A stretch of DNA of 64,000 nt, from positions 1 through 64,000 of the forward strand of contig JBBAKN010000004.1 in assembly GCA_040403555.1 (NCBI GenBank). Direction: 5' to 3'. Source of the stretch: JAIPAN01 sp040403555 (GTDB taxonomy: Bacteria; Bacteroidota; Bacteroidia; Sphingobacteriales; Sphingobacteriaceae). A program made the position numbers and the translations under genes. How positions within the stretch are numbered: the first letter of the stretch is position 1; the number at the start of each line of letters is the position of its first letter. Below the pieces are notes generated by a model that saw only the letters and a program-made list of their open reading frames with translations, made no database searches and was not told where the DNA came from. This document shows, piece by piece, positions 9,027 to 17,854 of the stretch.

Positions 9027-10277
9027 ATGGAAATAAGTCTTTTCACCAACATCAACACCCTAGTGGGTATACACGATGCCGATGTTCGGCTGCTTCGTGG
9101 TACCGATATGGCGCAACTCCCCAGTCTTAAAAATGCCTGGTTGTTGGTAGAAGATGGTCGCATTGCCGCCTTTGGTTCTATGGATGTTTTGCCTACAAAT
9201 GCTTCGCAATTGAAACAAATTTCATTGAATGACGCTTGGGTTTTCCCCTCTTGGTGCGATTCGCATACGCATTTGGTTTTTGCAGCCAGCAGAGAAGAAG
9301 AGTTTGTATTAAAAATTAAGGGTAAAAGTTATGAAGAGATTGCCCTTGCCGGTGGCGGTATTTTAAACTCGGCACAAAAAATACAAGCCTGTTCTGAAGA
9401 AGAGCTGTTTGTTTTGGCTCAAGAACGTTTGCAAAAATTACTTGCCTTGGGAACCGGAGCCATCGAAATAAAAAGTGGGTATGGGTTAAGTGTAGAAGGT
9501 GAATTAAAAATGCTTCGGGTAATAAAACGTCTGAAGGAATGGTCATCCATTCCCATTAAGGCCACGTTTTTGGGCGCCCATGCCTACCCCCAAGAATTCA
9601 AAGAAAATCATCAAGGATATATAAACCTGTTGCTTAAAACCCTCTTGCCGCAAATTAGTTCAGAGGGTTTGGCCGATTATATCGATGTATTTTGTGAACA
9701 AGGTTTTTTCTCTTTAGCTGAAACAGAACAAATTCTAGTTGCAGCAGCCAAGCTGGGTTTAAAAGCAAAAATACATGCCAACCAATTATCTGCCAGCGGA
9801 GCAGTAGAGCTGGCGGTGCGCTACCAAGCCCTCTCGGTAGATCACTTAGAGGAAATGAATGAAGCTGCGGAAGATGCACTGGCTAATGGCAAAACCATTG
9901 CTACCCTCTTACCCAATTGCTCGTTATTTTTGGGCATCCCTTTTGCCAATGCCCGCCGCCTGCTTGCTAAAAAAGTGTGCCTAGCGCTGGCTTCCGATTA
10001 TAACCCCGGTTCTTCCCCTTCCGGAAATATGAATTTGGTGGTTTCCCTGGCTTGTATGCACCAAAAAATGCTACCCGAAGAGGCCATTAATGCCGCTACC
10101 TTAAATGGTGCTGCAGCCATGGAGCTTTCCGATAAGTACGGTAGCTTAAGCGTGGGTAAGGTGGCCAATTTCTTTTATACCAAAGCACTACCTTCACTGG
10201 CTTATCTCCCGTATTCATTCGGAGAAAACCTTATTGAAGGTGTATTTATAAACGGAAAACGCTACGAAAATGAGTAG
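9027..10277 (+). CDS. hutI: Imidazolonepropionase
   Basis: 416 residues, an amidohydrolase-superfamily enzyme that opens imidazolone-5-propanoate to N-formimidoyl-L-glutamate, the third step of histidine breakdown. Metal and substrate motifs are all present: CDSHTHLVFAASREEEF, the glycine-rich AGGGILNS, ATFLGAHAYP, KIHANQLS, VDHLEE and ALASDYNPGSSPSGNM. It overlaps hutG by 8 bases. Confidence 0.96.
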   Translation: MEISLFTNINTLVGIHDADVRLLRGTDMAQLPSLKNAWLLVEDGRIAAFGSMDVLPTNASQLKQISLNDAWVFPSWCDSHTHLVFAASREEEFVLKIKGKSYEEIALAGGGILNSAQKIQACSEEELFVLAQERLQKLLALGTGAIEIKSGYGLSVEGELKMLRVIKRLKEWSSIPIKATFLGAHAYPQEFKENHQGYINLLLKTLLPQISSEGLADYIDVFCEQGFFSLAETEQILVAAAKLGLKAKIHANQLSASGAVELAVRYQALSVDHLEEMNEAAEDALANGKTIATLLPNCSLFLGIPFANARRLLAKKVCLALASDYNPGSSPSGNMNLVVSLACMHQKMLPEEAINAATLNGAAAMELSDKYGSLSVGKVANFFYTKALPSLAYLPYSFGENLIEGVFINGKRYENE

Positions 10278-11247
10278 ACTACATACCTACAGTTCGGCTG
10301 ATTTACTGGCGCTTACCAATTGCCGAGACGGTGAGACAAAATTAGGGCAAGAGTTTGCTACCGTTTCTTCTTTGGAGCAGTTGACAAGTAGCGCCGCAAG
10401 ATTTGTAGTAGTGGGTTTAGCCGAAGATATTGGGGTATTAGCCAACGGGGGCAAGCCCGGTGCTGCCAACACCTGGAAGGAAGTTCTTCCGGTATTGTGC
10501 AGCATTCAAAGTAACGAAAAACTGGCTGGTACCGATGTACTGCTTTTGGGTTGTTTAACCCTTGAGGAGGAAATGAAGCAAGCTCAAGGAGCCGATAAAG
10601 CACAATTAAGAACGCTGATTAATAGTATTGATGAAGCGGTGCTGAAATTAGCGGAAGCAATTTTCGCTGCCGGAAAAACACCTATTTTTATTGGCGGTGG
10701 CCATAATAATGCTTATCCCATTTTAAAAGCATTTTCGCAGATTAATAATCAACCTGTAAACACAATTAATATTGATGCCCATGCCGACTTTAGGGCGCTA
10801 GAAGGCCGACATAGTGGCAATGGATTTTCTTATGCTTTTCAGGAAGGGTTTTTAACTAAATACGCCGTATTGGGATTACATGAAAATTACAATTCACAGT
10901 ATTTGATTAACGAACTGGCCCGATACCCAGAACGGATACATATTACTTTTTTTGAAGACTTTTTACTAGGAAAAACTACACCCGAACAGGCCTTTGAAAA
11001 TGCCTTAGTATTTACCCGTGGTCTTTGTGGTTTAGAATTAGACCTGGATAGCATGGCACAGGTTTCTGCAAGCGCAGCTAGTCCTACGGGTTTTACTGTG
11101 GAGCAAGTACGTTCCTTTATCTACCAAACTAAGGGTACAAAACTGGGTTACATCCATATTTGCGAAGGCATAGCAAATGCAGAAAATTTGGTAGCCAAAC
11201 TTATTGGTTATTTGGTGAGTGATTTTATAAAAGCACAAAGCAATTAA
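10270..11247 (+). CDS. hutG: Formimidoylglutamase, arginase/ureohydrolase family
   Basis: 325 residues with the manganese ligands of the ureohydrolase fold: GGGHNNAYP, the DAHAD-type motif NIDAHADFRALEGRHSGNGF, and ELDLDSMAQ (the DxDxxD-like third site). It hydrolyses N-formimidoylglutamate to glutamate and formamide, the last step of the pathway. The order after hutI supports the hut role over arginase or agmatinase. Its TAA shares the TTAA at 11244-11247 with the stop of the convergent gene. Confidence 0.92.
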   Translation: MSRLHTYSSADLLALTNCRDGETKLGQEFATVSSLEQLTSSAARFVVVGLAEDIGVLANGGKPGAANTWKEVLPVLCSIQSNEKLAGTDVLLLGCLTLEEEMKQAQGADKAQLRTLINSIDEAVLKLAEAIFAAGKTPIFIGGGHNNAYPILKAFSQINNQPVNTINIDAHADFRALEGRHSGNGFSYAFQEGFLTKYAVLGLHENYNSQYLINELARYPERIHITFFEDFLLGKTTPEQAFENALVFTRGLCGLELDLDSMAQVSASAASPTGFTVEQVRSFIYQTKGTKLGYIHICEGIANAENLVAKLIGYLVSDFIKAQSN

Positions 11248-11813
11248 TACCGCCAAATTTTATCCGGACCAATGCAGCTGTTCAGCCTAATATCGAAGGA
11301 CTCAACATCTTCTATAAGATCTATCGGTTCAAAATACGATAACCCCACTTTCTGAACGTTAGTATTGCACTTGGCTAAAAAACGATCATAAAAGCCCTTC
11401 CCGTAGCCCACTCGGTTACCCTGCAGATCGTAAGCTAACAAGGGAATCAAGATCATATCCAACTCTTTTTCTTCTACCTCTACTCCGCCGGTTGGTTCAG
11501 TTATGCCCCAAGTGTTGGTTTGTAGAGTGCTGTGTTCATTCCAAACAAAATGACGCAGCGTGTGTTGTTTGGTGTCGCTTTTAGAGAGCACCAAGCAAAT
11601 AGCAGGATGTTTTTCTTGTAACCAATTTATTAAAGGCTGGGCGTTCACTTCATTTTTATCCGTTAGGGGTAAAAAAAGATGAAGGTATTTGATGCCCGAA
11701 AAATCTAGTGTTTTAAAATGTTCAAGAATAGCCAAATTAGCCTCTTCGATTTGCTTTTCGGAGAGGGCTTTTCTTAAATGTATAAAATGAGCTCTGGCTT
11801 CGGCTTTGTTCAC
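11244..11813 (-). CDS. 5-formyltetrahydrofolate cyclo-ligase
   Basis: 189 residues, typical of the MTHFS/YgfA family, which turns 5-formyl-THF into 5,10-methenyl-THF using ATP. The signature YGKGFYDRFL and the preceding LIPLLAYDLQGNRVGYG are clear, and the N-terminal KAEARAHFIHLRKAL segment fits the ATP-binding start. It is next to efp but separated from it by a terminator, so it likely has its own promoter in 11814-11831. Confidence 0.93.
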   Translation of the reverse strand: MNKAEARAHFIHLRKALSEKQIEEANLAILEHFKTLDFSGIKYLHLFLPLTDKNEVNAQPLINWLQEKHPAICLVLSKSDTKQHTLRHFVWNEHSTLQTNTWGITEPTGGVEVEEKELDMILIPLLAYDLQGNRVGYGKGFYDRFLAKCNTNVQKVGLSYFEPIDLIEDVESFDIRLNSCIGPDKIWRY

Positions 11814-11831
11814 AGTATAAAGGTACTAAAA

Positions 11832-11863
11832 ATAAAAAACGGCCCCGGATTGCTCCAAGACCG
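11832..11863 (-). terminator. Rho-independent terminator after efp, GCAA tetraloop
   Basis: On the minus strand CGGTCTTGGA, a GCAA loop and TCCGGGGCCG form a 10-bp stem with three G-U pairs, followed by TTTTTT. It lies 31 bases past the efp stop. Confidence 0.75.
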
Positions 11864-11894
11864 ACTATAATCAACATATAACTAATTAAATATC

Positions 11895-12455
11895 TTATTT
11901 AACCCGCTCAATATATTCGCCGGTTTTGGTGTCTATTCTAACCCTTTCACCTTGGTTAATAAATAGAGGCACTCTAATTTCTACGCCTGTTTCTACGGTT
12001 GCACTTTTAAGCGCATTGGTAGAGGTATCGCCCTTTACGGCAGGTTCGCTGTAGGTAATTTCTAATTCAACACTTGCTGGGGCTTGTGCCATAATAGGCT
12101 CTTCGCTTTCGAAGGCTACAATTACGTTCATTCCCTCTTTCATAAATCGAGCGGCATCACCAAACAAAAATTTAGGGATGTTAAACTGCTCAAAAGAAGT
12201 GTTGTCCATTACTACAAAGTAATCGCCGTCTTCGTATAGGTATTGGTAATCATTGGTTTCTACACGACAAATTTCTACCTCTTCGTCGGTACGGAAGCGA
12301 TATTCTACCAATTTTCCGGTTTTTACGTTACGCATACGAGCTTGGTAGAAAGCCCGAAGGTTCCCGGGTGTGCGGTGAAGAAATTCTTCTACTGTAACCA
12401 ACTCTCCGTTAAACCGAAGAATGTTGCCACTTTTAACTTCTGATGCTTTTGCCAT
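11895..12455 (-). CDS. efp: Translation elongation factor P
   Basis: 186 residues with the three-domain EF-P layout; the domain II/III stretch EGMNVIVAFESEEPIMAQAPASVELEITYSEPAVKGDT is diagnostic. EF-P relieves ribosome stalling at polyproline. The tip loop reads FLHRTPGNLRAF (residues 25-36), where E. coli has FVKPGKGQAF with the modified Lys34. Aligning PG and AF puts Asn32 at the lysine position, and the loop is two residues longer. So neither EpmA-type lysine nor an obvious rhamnosylated arginine site is present, although Arg34 is near. A promoter at 12500-12530 and a terminator at 11832-11863 make it a single-gene unit. Confidence 0.96.
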   Translation of the reverse strand: MAKASEVKSGNILRFNGELVTVEEFLHRTPGNLRAFYQARMRNVKTGKLVEYRFRTDEEVEICRVETNDYQYLYEDGDYFVVMDNTSFEQFNIPKFLFGDAARFMKEGMNVIVAFESEEPIMAQAPASVELEITYSEPAVKGDTSTNALKSATVETGVEIRVPLFINQGERVRIDTKTGEYIERVK

Positions 12456-12499
12456 AAAAACCGAATTAATGGTGCCTTAATGTAACCATTTTTGTACTG

Positions 12500-12530
12500 C
12501 AAACTTAGGGTGTTTTTTACTATTTAACAA
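12500..12530 (-). promoter_or_regulatory. efp promoter: TTG-N20-TAAGTTTG
   Basis: TAAGTTTG (12500-12507, minus strand) matches the Bacteroidota -7 box TAnnTTTG, and TTG (12528-12530) lies 20 bases upstream, near the -33 position. Predicted start of transcription is about 38 bases before the efp ATG. Confidence 0.6.
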
Positions 12531-12555
12531 TACCTACCCCGCCATTGGTGCGGTG

Positions 12556-13179
12556 TTAAAAGTTTTTGTAATCTGCTAGTTGTAATTGGTGTGTACAATA
12601 GTCGTATTCGTGTTGTTGGTTAGAGCACACCACCAAGGTTCTGTTCACACCATATTGGCTTATTAATGAACGGTACCATGTAATTCCTTGTTCATCGAGA
12701 TTGGATGTGGGTTCATCGAGCAATAAGAGTGGTGTATCTGAGAAAACTGCTAAAGCTAGTTTTACCCGTTGTTTCATGCCCGATGAAAAATATTTAATTG
12801 CTTTTTGCTCTGCTCCTTTAAGGGCTAAGGTTTTTAATAAGCTTTCTTTGTTGGTCCCCGGGAGCTGTTTTTTAAATTGAAAGTGAAAATTTATTTGTTC
12901 TACGAGGGTAAACTCTTCAATGAGTTCTAAATAGGGTGCGGCTAAACTGATGTATTGGTAAACATCTTCGGGTTCTAGTTTTTTATCCCCAATTTCGTAG
13001 TCAATTTTTCCTTCAGATGAACTTAGGCTAGCCGCAATAAGTTGTAATAGGGTAGATTTACCACTGCCATTGCTACCCAAAATAGCATAAGACTGTTCGG
13101 GTTCGAGTGTGTAAGACAGCGATTTAAAGATCCATTCTTGGTTAAATCTTCTTCCGATATTTTCAAGAACAATCTTCAT
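12556..13179 (-). CDS. Single-domain ABC transporter ATP-binding protein
   Basis: 207 residues: Walker A GSNGSGKST (about 36-44), signature FSSGMKQRVKLALA, Walker B LLLLDEPTSNLD. It lacks membrane segments, and no permease gene is adjacent. It follows lpxA by 5 bases at the end of the lipid A run, so it may serve an envelope exporter encoded elsewhere. It is shorter than most (about 220-240), with the C-terminal part trimmed. The substrate cannot be named. Confidence 0.88.
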   Translation of the reverse strand: MKIVLENIGRRFNQEWIFKSLSYTLEPEQSYAILGSNGSGKSTLLQLIAASLSSSEGKIDYEIGDKKLEPEDVYQYISLAAPYLELIEEFTLVEQINFHFQFKKQLPGTNKESLLKTLALKGAEQKAIKYFSSGMKQRVKLALAVFSDTPLLLLDEPTSNLDEQGITWYRSLISQYGVNRTLVVCSNQQHEYDYCTHQLQLADYKNF

Positions 13180-13184
13180 GTTGT

Positions 13185-13967
13185 TTAGCCGTTGCCAAAG
13201 CCCTTCATTACTCCACGGTTGGAGTTACGAATGAAGTTTATAATTTCATCACGCTCTTCGGTGGGTTTAAAACCAGCTTCTACTAAATCGAGCGCTTTGG
13301 TTGTATTGCTGTTTTTTAAGAACAAAACCCGATAGATGTCTTGTATTTCGTTTATTTTTTCGGAGCTAAACCCACGCCGACGTAAACCCACCGAGTTGAT
13401 ACCCACATACGAAAGTGGTTCTCTACCCGCTTTGGTATAAGGTGGAACATCTTTACGCACTAAAGAACCACCCGAAATCATTACATGAGCCCCAACACTT
13501 ACGAATTGATGTACCGCACTCATTCCGCCAATAATGGCAAAATCATCAACGGTAATATGGCCGGCCAATTGAACACCATTGGCTAAAATACAATTATTGC
13601 CTACCACACAATCGTGTGCAATATGGGTGTAGGCCATTAATAAAACATTGTTACCTACACGTGTTTCTTTTCTGTCTGATGTTCCACGGTTGATGGTTAC
13701 ACATTCTCTAATGGTGGTGTTATCACCAATAACCACTAAGGAGTCTTCGCCGCCAAATTTTAAATCTTGTGGTACAGCAGAAATAACTGCCCCCGGGAAA
13801 ATACGACAGTTTTTTCCAATCCGTGCACCATTCATGATCGTGGCGTTTGAGCCAATCCAGGTACCTTCGCCTATTACTACATCTTTGTGGATGGTAACGA
13901 AAGGGTCAATAACTACATTTTCGGCAATTTTTGCTTGTGGATGTATATATGCTAATGGTTGAATCAT
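13185..13967 (-). CDS. lpxA: Acyl-ACP:UDP-N-acetylglucosamine O-acyltransferase
   Basis: 260 residues with the left-handed beta-helix hexapeptide repeats from residue 5 to about 190 (IHPQAKIAENVVIDPFVTIHKDVVIGEG...) and the LpxA-specific end GREPLSYVGINSVGLRRRGFS. It performs the first acylation in lipid A synthesis, in the cytoplasm. The catalytic His sits in MAYTHIAHDCVVG. It begins 4 bases after the lpxC-fabZ stop, in one operon with lpxD. Confidence 0.96.
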   Translation of the reverse strand: MIQPLAYIHPQAKIAENVVIDPFVTIHKDVVIGEGTWIGSNATIMNGARIGKNCRIFPGAVISAVPQDLKFGGEDSLVVIGDNTTIRECVTINRGTSDRKETRVGNNVLLMAYTHIAHDCVVGNNCILANGVQLAGHITVDDFAIIGGMSAVHQFVSVGAHVMISGGSLVRKDVPPYTKAGREPLSYVGINSVGLRRRGFSSEKINEIQDIYRVLFLKNSNTTKALDLVEAGFKPTEERDEIINFIRNSNRGVMKGFGNG

Positions 13968-13971
13968 AGAT

Positions 13972-15369
13972 TTAGTGAGTTTTTCTAATTATTTGCGCCA
14001 TTAATTCTGCTTCTACTACAATTTTGTCGCCCACGGTTCCTACGCCTTTCATTTGAGCAATTCCTCGTCTAATGGGTGTAATTAAATCGCAACGAAATAC
14101 CAAAGTATCTCCAGGTAGCACCTTTTCTTTGAAGCGTGCATTTTCTATTTTTAAGAAATAGGTGAGATAGTTTTCCGGATCAGGAACAGTGTGCAGTACC
14201 AAAATACCACCGGTTTGAGCCATTGCTTCAATTTGTAATACACCTGGCATTACTGGTGAGCCCGGGAAGTGACCTTCAAAAAAAGGCTCTCCCATACTTA
14301 CGTTTTTAACCCCTACCACATGATTTTTGCTTAATTCTAAAATTTTATCTACCAATAAAAATGGTGGACGATGTGGCAAAATATTCATAATTTGAACCGT
14401 ATCGTATACCGGAGTGGCGTTTAAATCATATTTGGGCACATGTTTTTTACTGGTATCTTTTTTCCACTGTGCTTTAATCTTTTTTGCAAAGGCTACGTTG
14501 GCAGCATGGCCTGGGCGGGCGGCCATAATGTGCCCCTTTATAGGAACACCCACTAGGGCTAAATCGCCAATCATGTCTAATAATTTATGACGGGCGGGTT
14601 CGTTTTGATGACGTAATTTAATGTTGTTTAAAATGCCTTCGCGGGCCACATCAATATCGTCTTTATTGAAGATTTTGGCTAAGTGTTTTAACTCTTCTTT
14701 GCTTACCTCTTTATCCACTACCACAATGGCATTGTTTAAGTCACCACCTTTTATCAGATTGTTTTCTAGCAACATTTCTAATTCGTGTAAAAAACAAAAA
14801 GTACGGCAAGAAGCAATTTCTTTTTTGAATTCACTAAGCGTGGTAATGGCCGCATGCTGACTACCTAAAATGGGTGAATTGTAATCAATCATGCAGGTAA
14901 ATCGGTAATCGTCTAGTGGCATGGCTACCATTTCTACCTTGCGATCGGGCTCAGTATAGTGAATATTTGCTGGTATGGTGTAGTATTCTCTATCGGTTTC
15001 TTGATCTAGAAAACCCGCTTTTTCTAGTGCATCTATAAATTCAATGGAACTGCCGTCCATAATAGGGACTTCAGGCCCATCTAATTCCATTAATACGTTA
15101 TCTACTTCACAACCCACCAATGCAGCCAATACATGTTCAATGGTGCTTACACTGGCCCCATTCTGAGAAATAGTGGTTCCTCTAGAGGTGTCGGTTACAT
15201 TGTCTACATCCGCATCTATTACGGGATTGCCAGGTAAATCTACTCTTGAAAATGTATACCCATGGTTATCTGGAGCGGCTTTAAAGGTGATTTTTACCGC
15301 TTCTCCGGTATGTAAACCTACGCCCGAAAGCGAAAATGATGATTTTATGGTTCGCTGTTTGATATTCAT
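13972..15369 (-). CDS. lpxC-fabZ: Bifunctional UDP-3-O-acyl-GlcNAc deacetylase / 3-hydroxyacyl-ACP dehydratase
   Basis: 465 residues in two domains. The LpxC part (about 1-310) shows the zinc ligands STIEHVLAAL and HKLLDMIGDLAL (His and Asp). The FabZ part (about 320-465) has LPHRPPFLLVDKI and the hot-dog catalytic stretch FEGHFPGSPVMPGVLQIEAMAQ (His and Glu). Such fusions are known in Bacteroidota and join committed lipid A synthesis to fatty-acid elongation. Both active sites look intact. Confidence 0.97.
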   Translation of the reverse strand: MNIKQRTIKSSFSLSGVGLHTGEAVKITFKAAPDNHGYTFSRVDLPGNPVIDADVDNVTDTSRGTTISQNGASVSTIEHVLAALVGCEVDNVLMELDGPEVPIMDGSSIEFIDALEKAGFLDQETDREYYTIPANIHYTEPDRKVEMVAMPLDDYRFTCMIDYNSPILGSQHAAITTLSEFKKEIASCRTFCFLHELEMLLENNLIKGGDLNNAIVVVDKEVSKEELKHLAKIFNKDDIDVAREGILNNIKLRHQNEPARHKLLDMIGDLALVGVPIKGHIMAARPGHAANVAFAKKIKAQWKKDTSKKHVPKYDLNATPVYDTVQIMNILPHRPPFLLVDKILELSKNHVVGVKNVSMGEPFFEGHFPGSPVMPGVLQIEAMAQTGGILVLHTVPDPENYLTYFLKIENARFKEKVLPGDTLVFRCDLITPIRRGIAQMKGVGTVGDKIVVEAELMAQIIRKTH

Positions 15370-15409
15370 AGTTGTTTTATATAGCAGGGCATCTCAGTGA
15401 GCGTACTCT

Positions 15410-16444
15410 TTATTTTTTTAAATTTTTTAATTCATTTTCCAGTTCAGCTAGTCGGCGCTCTAATTCGGGCAACCGCTGATAAACTACTTGAGAACGTTGA
15501 TTATTGATAAATGGTGTGGCCGGAACGCCAGCCCATTTTTTACCTTCTTCTGTAAGCGACCGAGTAATACCCGATTTTGCTTGTATTTGACTGCCGCTGG
15601 CAATATTTATATGCCCCACAATTCCCACTTGTCCACCAATTATATTTTGATCACCAACTTTAGCACTTCCCGAAATGCCGGTTTGAGATGCAATAACGGT
15701 ATTGGCGCCAATTTCTACATTGTGTGCTACCTGAATTAGGTTATCTAGCTTTACCCCTTTGTGAATAATGGTAGAACCCATTGTGGCTCTATCAATAGCG
15801 GTATTGGCACCAATTTCTACATCATCTTCAATAATTACATTGCCAATTTGGCTCACTTTATTGTAGCTGCCATCAGCTAGGGGTGCAAACCCAAATCCAT
15901 CGCTACCCACTACGGTTCCCGAATGAATAATCACCCGGTTTCCTATAGTAGTTTCGAAATATAATTTTACGCCGGGAAAGAAAACACAATCTGAGCCTAC
16001 CGAAACACTGTCTCCAACGTAAACCTGTGGGTATATTTTGCTGTTATTGCCGATTATGGTATTGGCACCAATGTAGGCAAAGGCTCCAATATATACGTTT
16101 TTGCCAATTTTTGCGCTCGGGTGTATAAAACTAGGCTCTTCTATCCCGTGTTTATCCATTTTGGCGGTGTTGTACATTTCTAATAGCACCGAAAAGGCGC
16201 TATAGGCATCAGCTACTCTTATAAGTGTAGCATTTACCGGCTGCGAACACACGAAGTTTACATTTACAATTACAATAGATGCTTTAGTGCTGTATAGATA
16301 GGGTTCGTATTTCGGGTTGGCTAAAAAAGATAAGTCGCCAGCTTGGGCTTCCTCAATTTTGGCCAACTTTCTTACTGCCACATGGGAATCTCCCTCTATG
16401 GTTCCATTTAATAATTGCCCTATTTGTTGAGCAGTAAATTGCAT
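15410..16444 (-). CDS. lpxD: UDP-3-O-(3-hydroxyacyl)glucosamine N-acyltransferase
   Basis: 344 residues: the N-terminal uridine-binding domain (FTAQQIGQLLNGTIEGD...LSFLANPKYEPYL), hexapeptide beta-helix repeats (about 105-300) with the catalytic His in LIQVAHNVEIG, and a C-terminal helix ending ERRLAELENELKNLKK. It performs the third step of lipid A synthesis. First gene of the lpxD-lpxC/fabZ-lpxA-ABC run, with a -7 element at 16480-16487. Confidence 0.97.
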   Translation of the reverse strand: MQFTAQQIGQLLNGTIEGDSHVAVRKLAKIEEAQAGDLSFLANPKYEPYLYSTKASIVIVNVNFVCSQPVNATLIRVADAYSAFSVLLEMYNTAKMDKHGIEEPSFIHPSAKIGKNVYIGAFAYIGANTIIGNNSKIYPQVYVGDSVSVGSDCVFFPGVKLYFETTIGNRVIIHSGTVVGSDGFGFAPLADGSYNKVSQIGNVIIEDDVEIGANTAIDRATMGSTIIHKGVKLDNLIQVAHNVEIGANTVIASQTGISGSAKVGDQNIIGGQVGIVGHINIASGSQIQAKSGITRSLTEEGKKWAGVPATPFINNQRSQVVYQRLPELERRLAELENELKNLKK

Positions 16445-16479
16445 GCGTTAGGTTTTTGTTGAACTTGGTATTTAACTCA

Positions 16480-16487
16480 CAAAGTTA
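16480..16487 (-). promoter_or_regulatory. -7 element (TAACTTTG) upstream of the lpxD operon
   Basis: TAACTTTG on the minus strand matches TAnnTTTG and would give a leader of about 28 bases before lpxD. A TTTG occurs 23 bases upstream, longer than the usual 19. Confidence 0.5.
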
Positions 16488-16528
16488 ACCTTATTTAGTG
16501 TTTAGCATAACAAAAATTAAATTAAAGC

Positions 16529-17758
16529 CTAATGCACCAATTCTTTAAGATAACAAAAAATATATTTCTTTACTGTTTTGGCCAATGCCTCCAAGTTAGA
16601 ATTGTCAGATGCTTGGGCAATATCTAACACAGAGCCATCTTTCATTAAAATTTGAATACTACCATCTCCCGGGCGGTAGGCGCTGTTTTTAATGGTATCT
16701 GTAAACACAAAATAGGTGGCGTCGTCTTCAGAAACACGATATACAGTTTTAGCTTTTTCAACCATTTGGGTAATTACATGCAATTCGGGAGCCTGATTAC
16801 TTATTTCTACTTGGTATAAGTTTCTAGAAATGAGGTGCTTGCACAGCGTTGATAAAATAAGATCAGCATCTTCTGCCCATACTTTTATGGAGGTAAATAT
16901 GTCGTGATCGTCTAAAAGGGCAAAGCGCTCTAGGTGTATGGGGTTATCTAAAAAGTCTTCTTGTTTGATAATATTGTTCAGAAAATGTGCTAAACTAGGT
17001 GTGGCAAACAATATTTTCCCATCTAAGGCTAGTTCTCTTGCACGTTCTAAAATTTTAATCAGCAATTGTTCGCCAGCAATTACCGTTTTATGTAAATACA
17101 CCTGCCAATACATCAACCTGCGGGCAATTAGAAATTTTTCAATGGAATAAATCCCTTTTTCTTCTACCACCAATTGTCCGTTATGCACGGTGAGCATTTT
17201 AATAATTCGGTCTGAACTAATTACCCCCTCCGAAACGCCAGTAAAAAAACTATCGCGGTTTAGGTAATCCATCCGATCTATATCTAATTGCCCTGAAATT
17301 AGTTGCGAAAGGAATACTTTATGATATTTTTTGGTAAAAATGGCAATTGCCAAATCCAATTTGCCACTAAATTGGATATTTAAACTATCCATTAATAGAG
17401 AGGAAAGGTGTTCGTGTGATACACCCTCAATTAACACATGTTCTAGTGCATGAGAAAAAGGCCCATGGCCAATATCGTGTAGTAAAATTGCAATTTGTAC
17501 CGCCTCTTCTTCTTCTGGCGTAATCTCTGCACCCTTTGATCTTAGGGTTTCTACAGCCATGCCCATAAGGTGCATGGCTCCTAGTGCATGATGAAACCGG
17601 GTGTGTAATGCCCCAGGATATACCAGGTGCGTCATCCCCAATTGTTTAATGTAGCGCAAGCGCTGCATGTAAGGATGTTGCAGTAGATCGAAAATCAGCG
17701 CTGTGGGTATGCTGATAAATCCATAAACCGGGTCGTTGATGATTTTTTTCTTATTCAA
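16529..17758 (-). CDS. HD-domain phosphohydrolase (dGTPase/SAMHD1-like)
   Basis: 409 residues with the HD signature: H...HD...D as TRFHHALGAMHLMG, LLHDIGHGPFSHALEH and DRMDYLNRDSFFTGV. The N-terminal NDPVYGFISIPTALIFDLLQHPYMQRLRYIKQLGMTHLVYPGALHTRF is typical of the SAMHD1-like group that cleaves dNTP triphosphates. It stands between lpxD and the divergent porX. The exact nucleotide substrate cannot be read from the sequence. Confidence 0.9.
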   Translation of the reverse strand: MNKKKIINDPVYGFISIPTALIFDLLQHPYMQRLRYIKQLGMTHLVYPGALHTRFHHALGAMHLMGMAVETLRSKGAEITPEEEEAVQIAILLHDIGHGPFSHALEHVLIEGVSHEHLSSLLMDSLNIQFSGKLDLAIAIFTKKYHKVFLSQLISGQLDIDRMDYLNRDSFFTGVSEGVISSDRIIKMLTVHNGQLVVEEKGIYSIEKFLIARRLMYWQVYLHKTVIAGEQLLIKILERARELALDGKILFATPSLAHFLNNIIKQEDFLDNPIHLERFALLDDHDIFTSIKVWAEDADLILSTLCKHLISRNLYQVEISNQAPELHVITQMVEKAKTVYRVSEDDATYFVFTDTIKNSAYRPGDGSIQILMKDGSVLDIAQASDNSNLEALAKTVKKYIFCYLKELVH

Positions 17759-17854
17759 AGTGATGCAATATACACTACAAAAATTGCTAAATTAAATGAG
17801 ACTAAAAACAACGAATGTTGCCGTATCTTAGAGGTTTAATTGAACCAATACGGC

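Noticed and set aside
12535..12556. GC-rich inverted sequence after the ABC ATPase gene, possible terminator
   Set aside because: The stem has two mismatches and no T-run follows on the minus strand.
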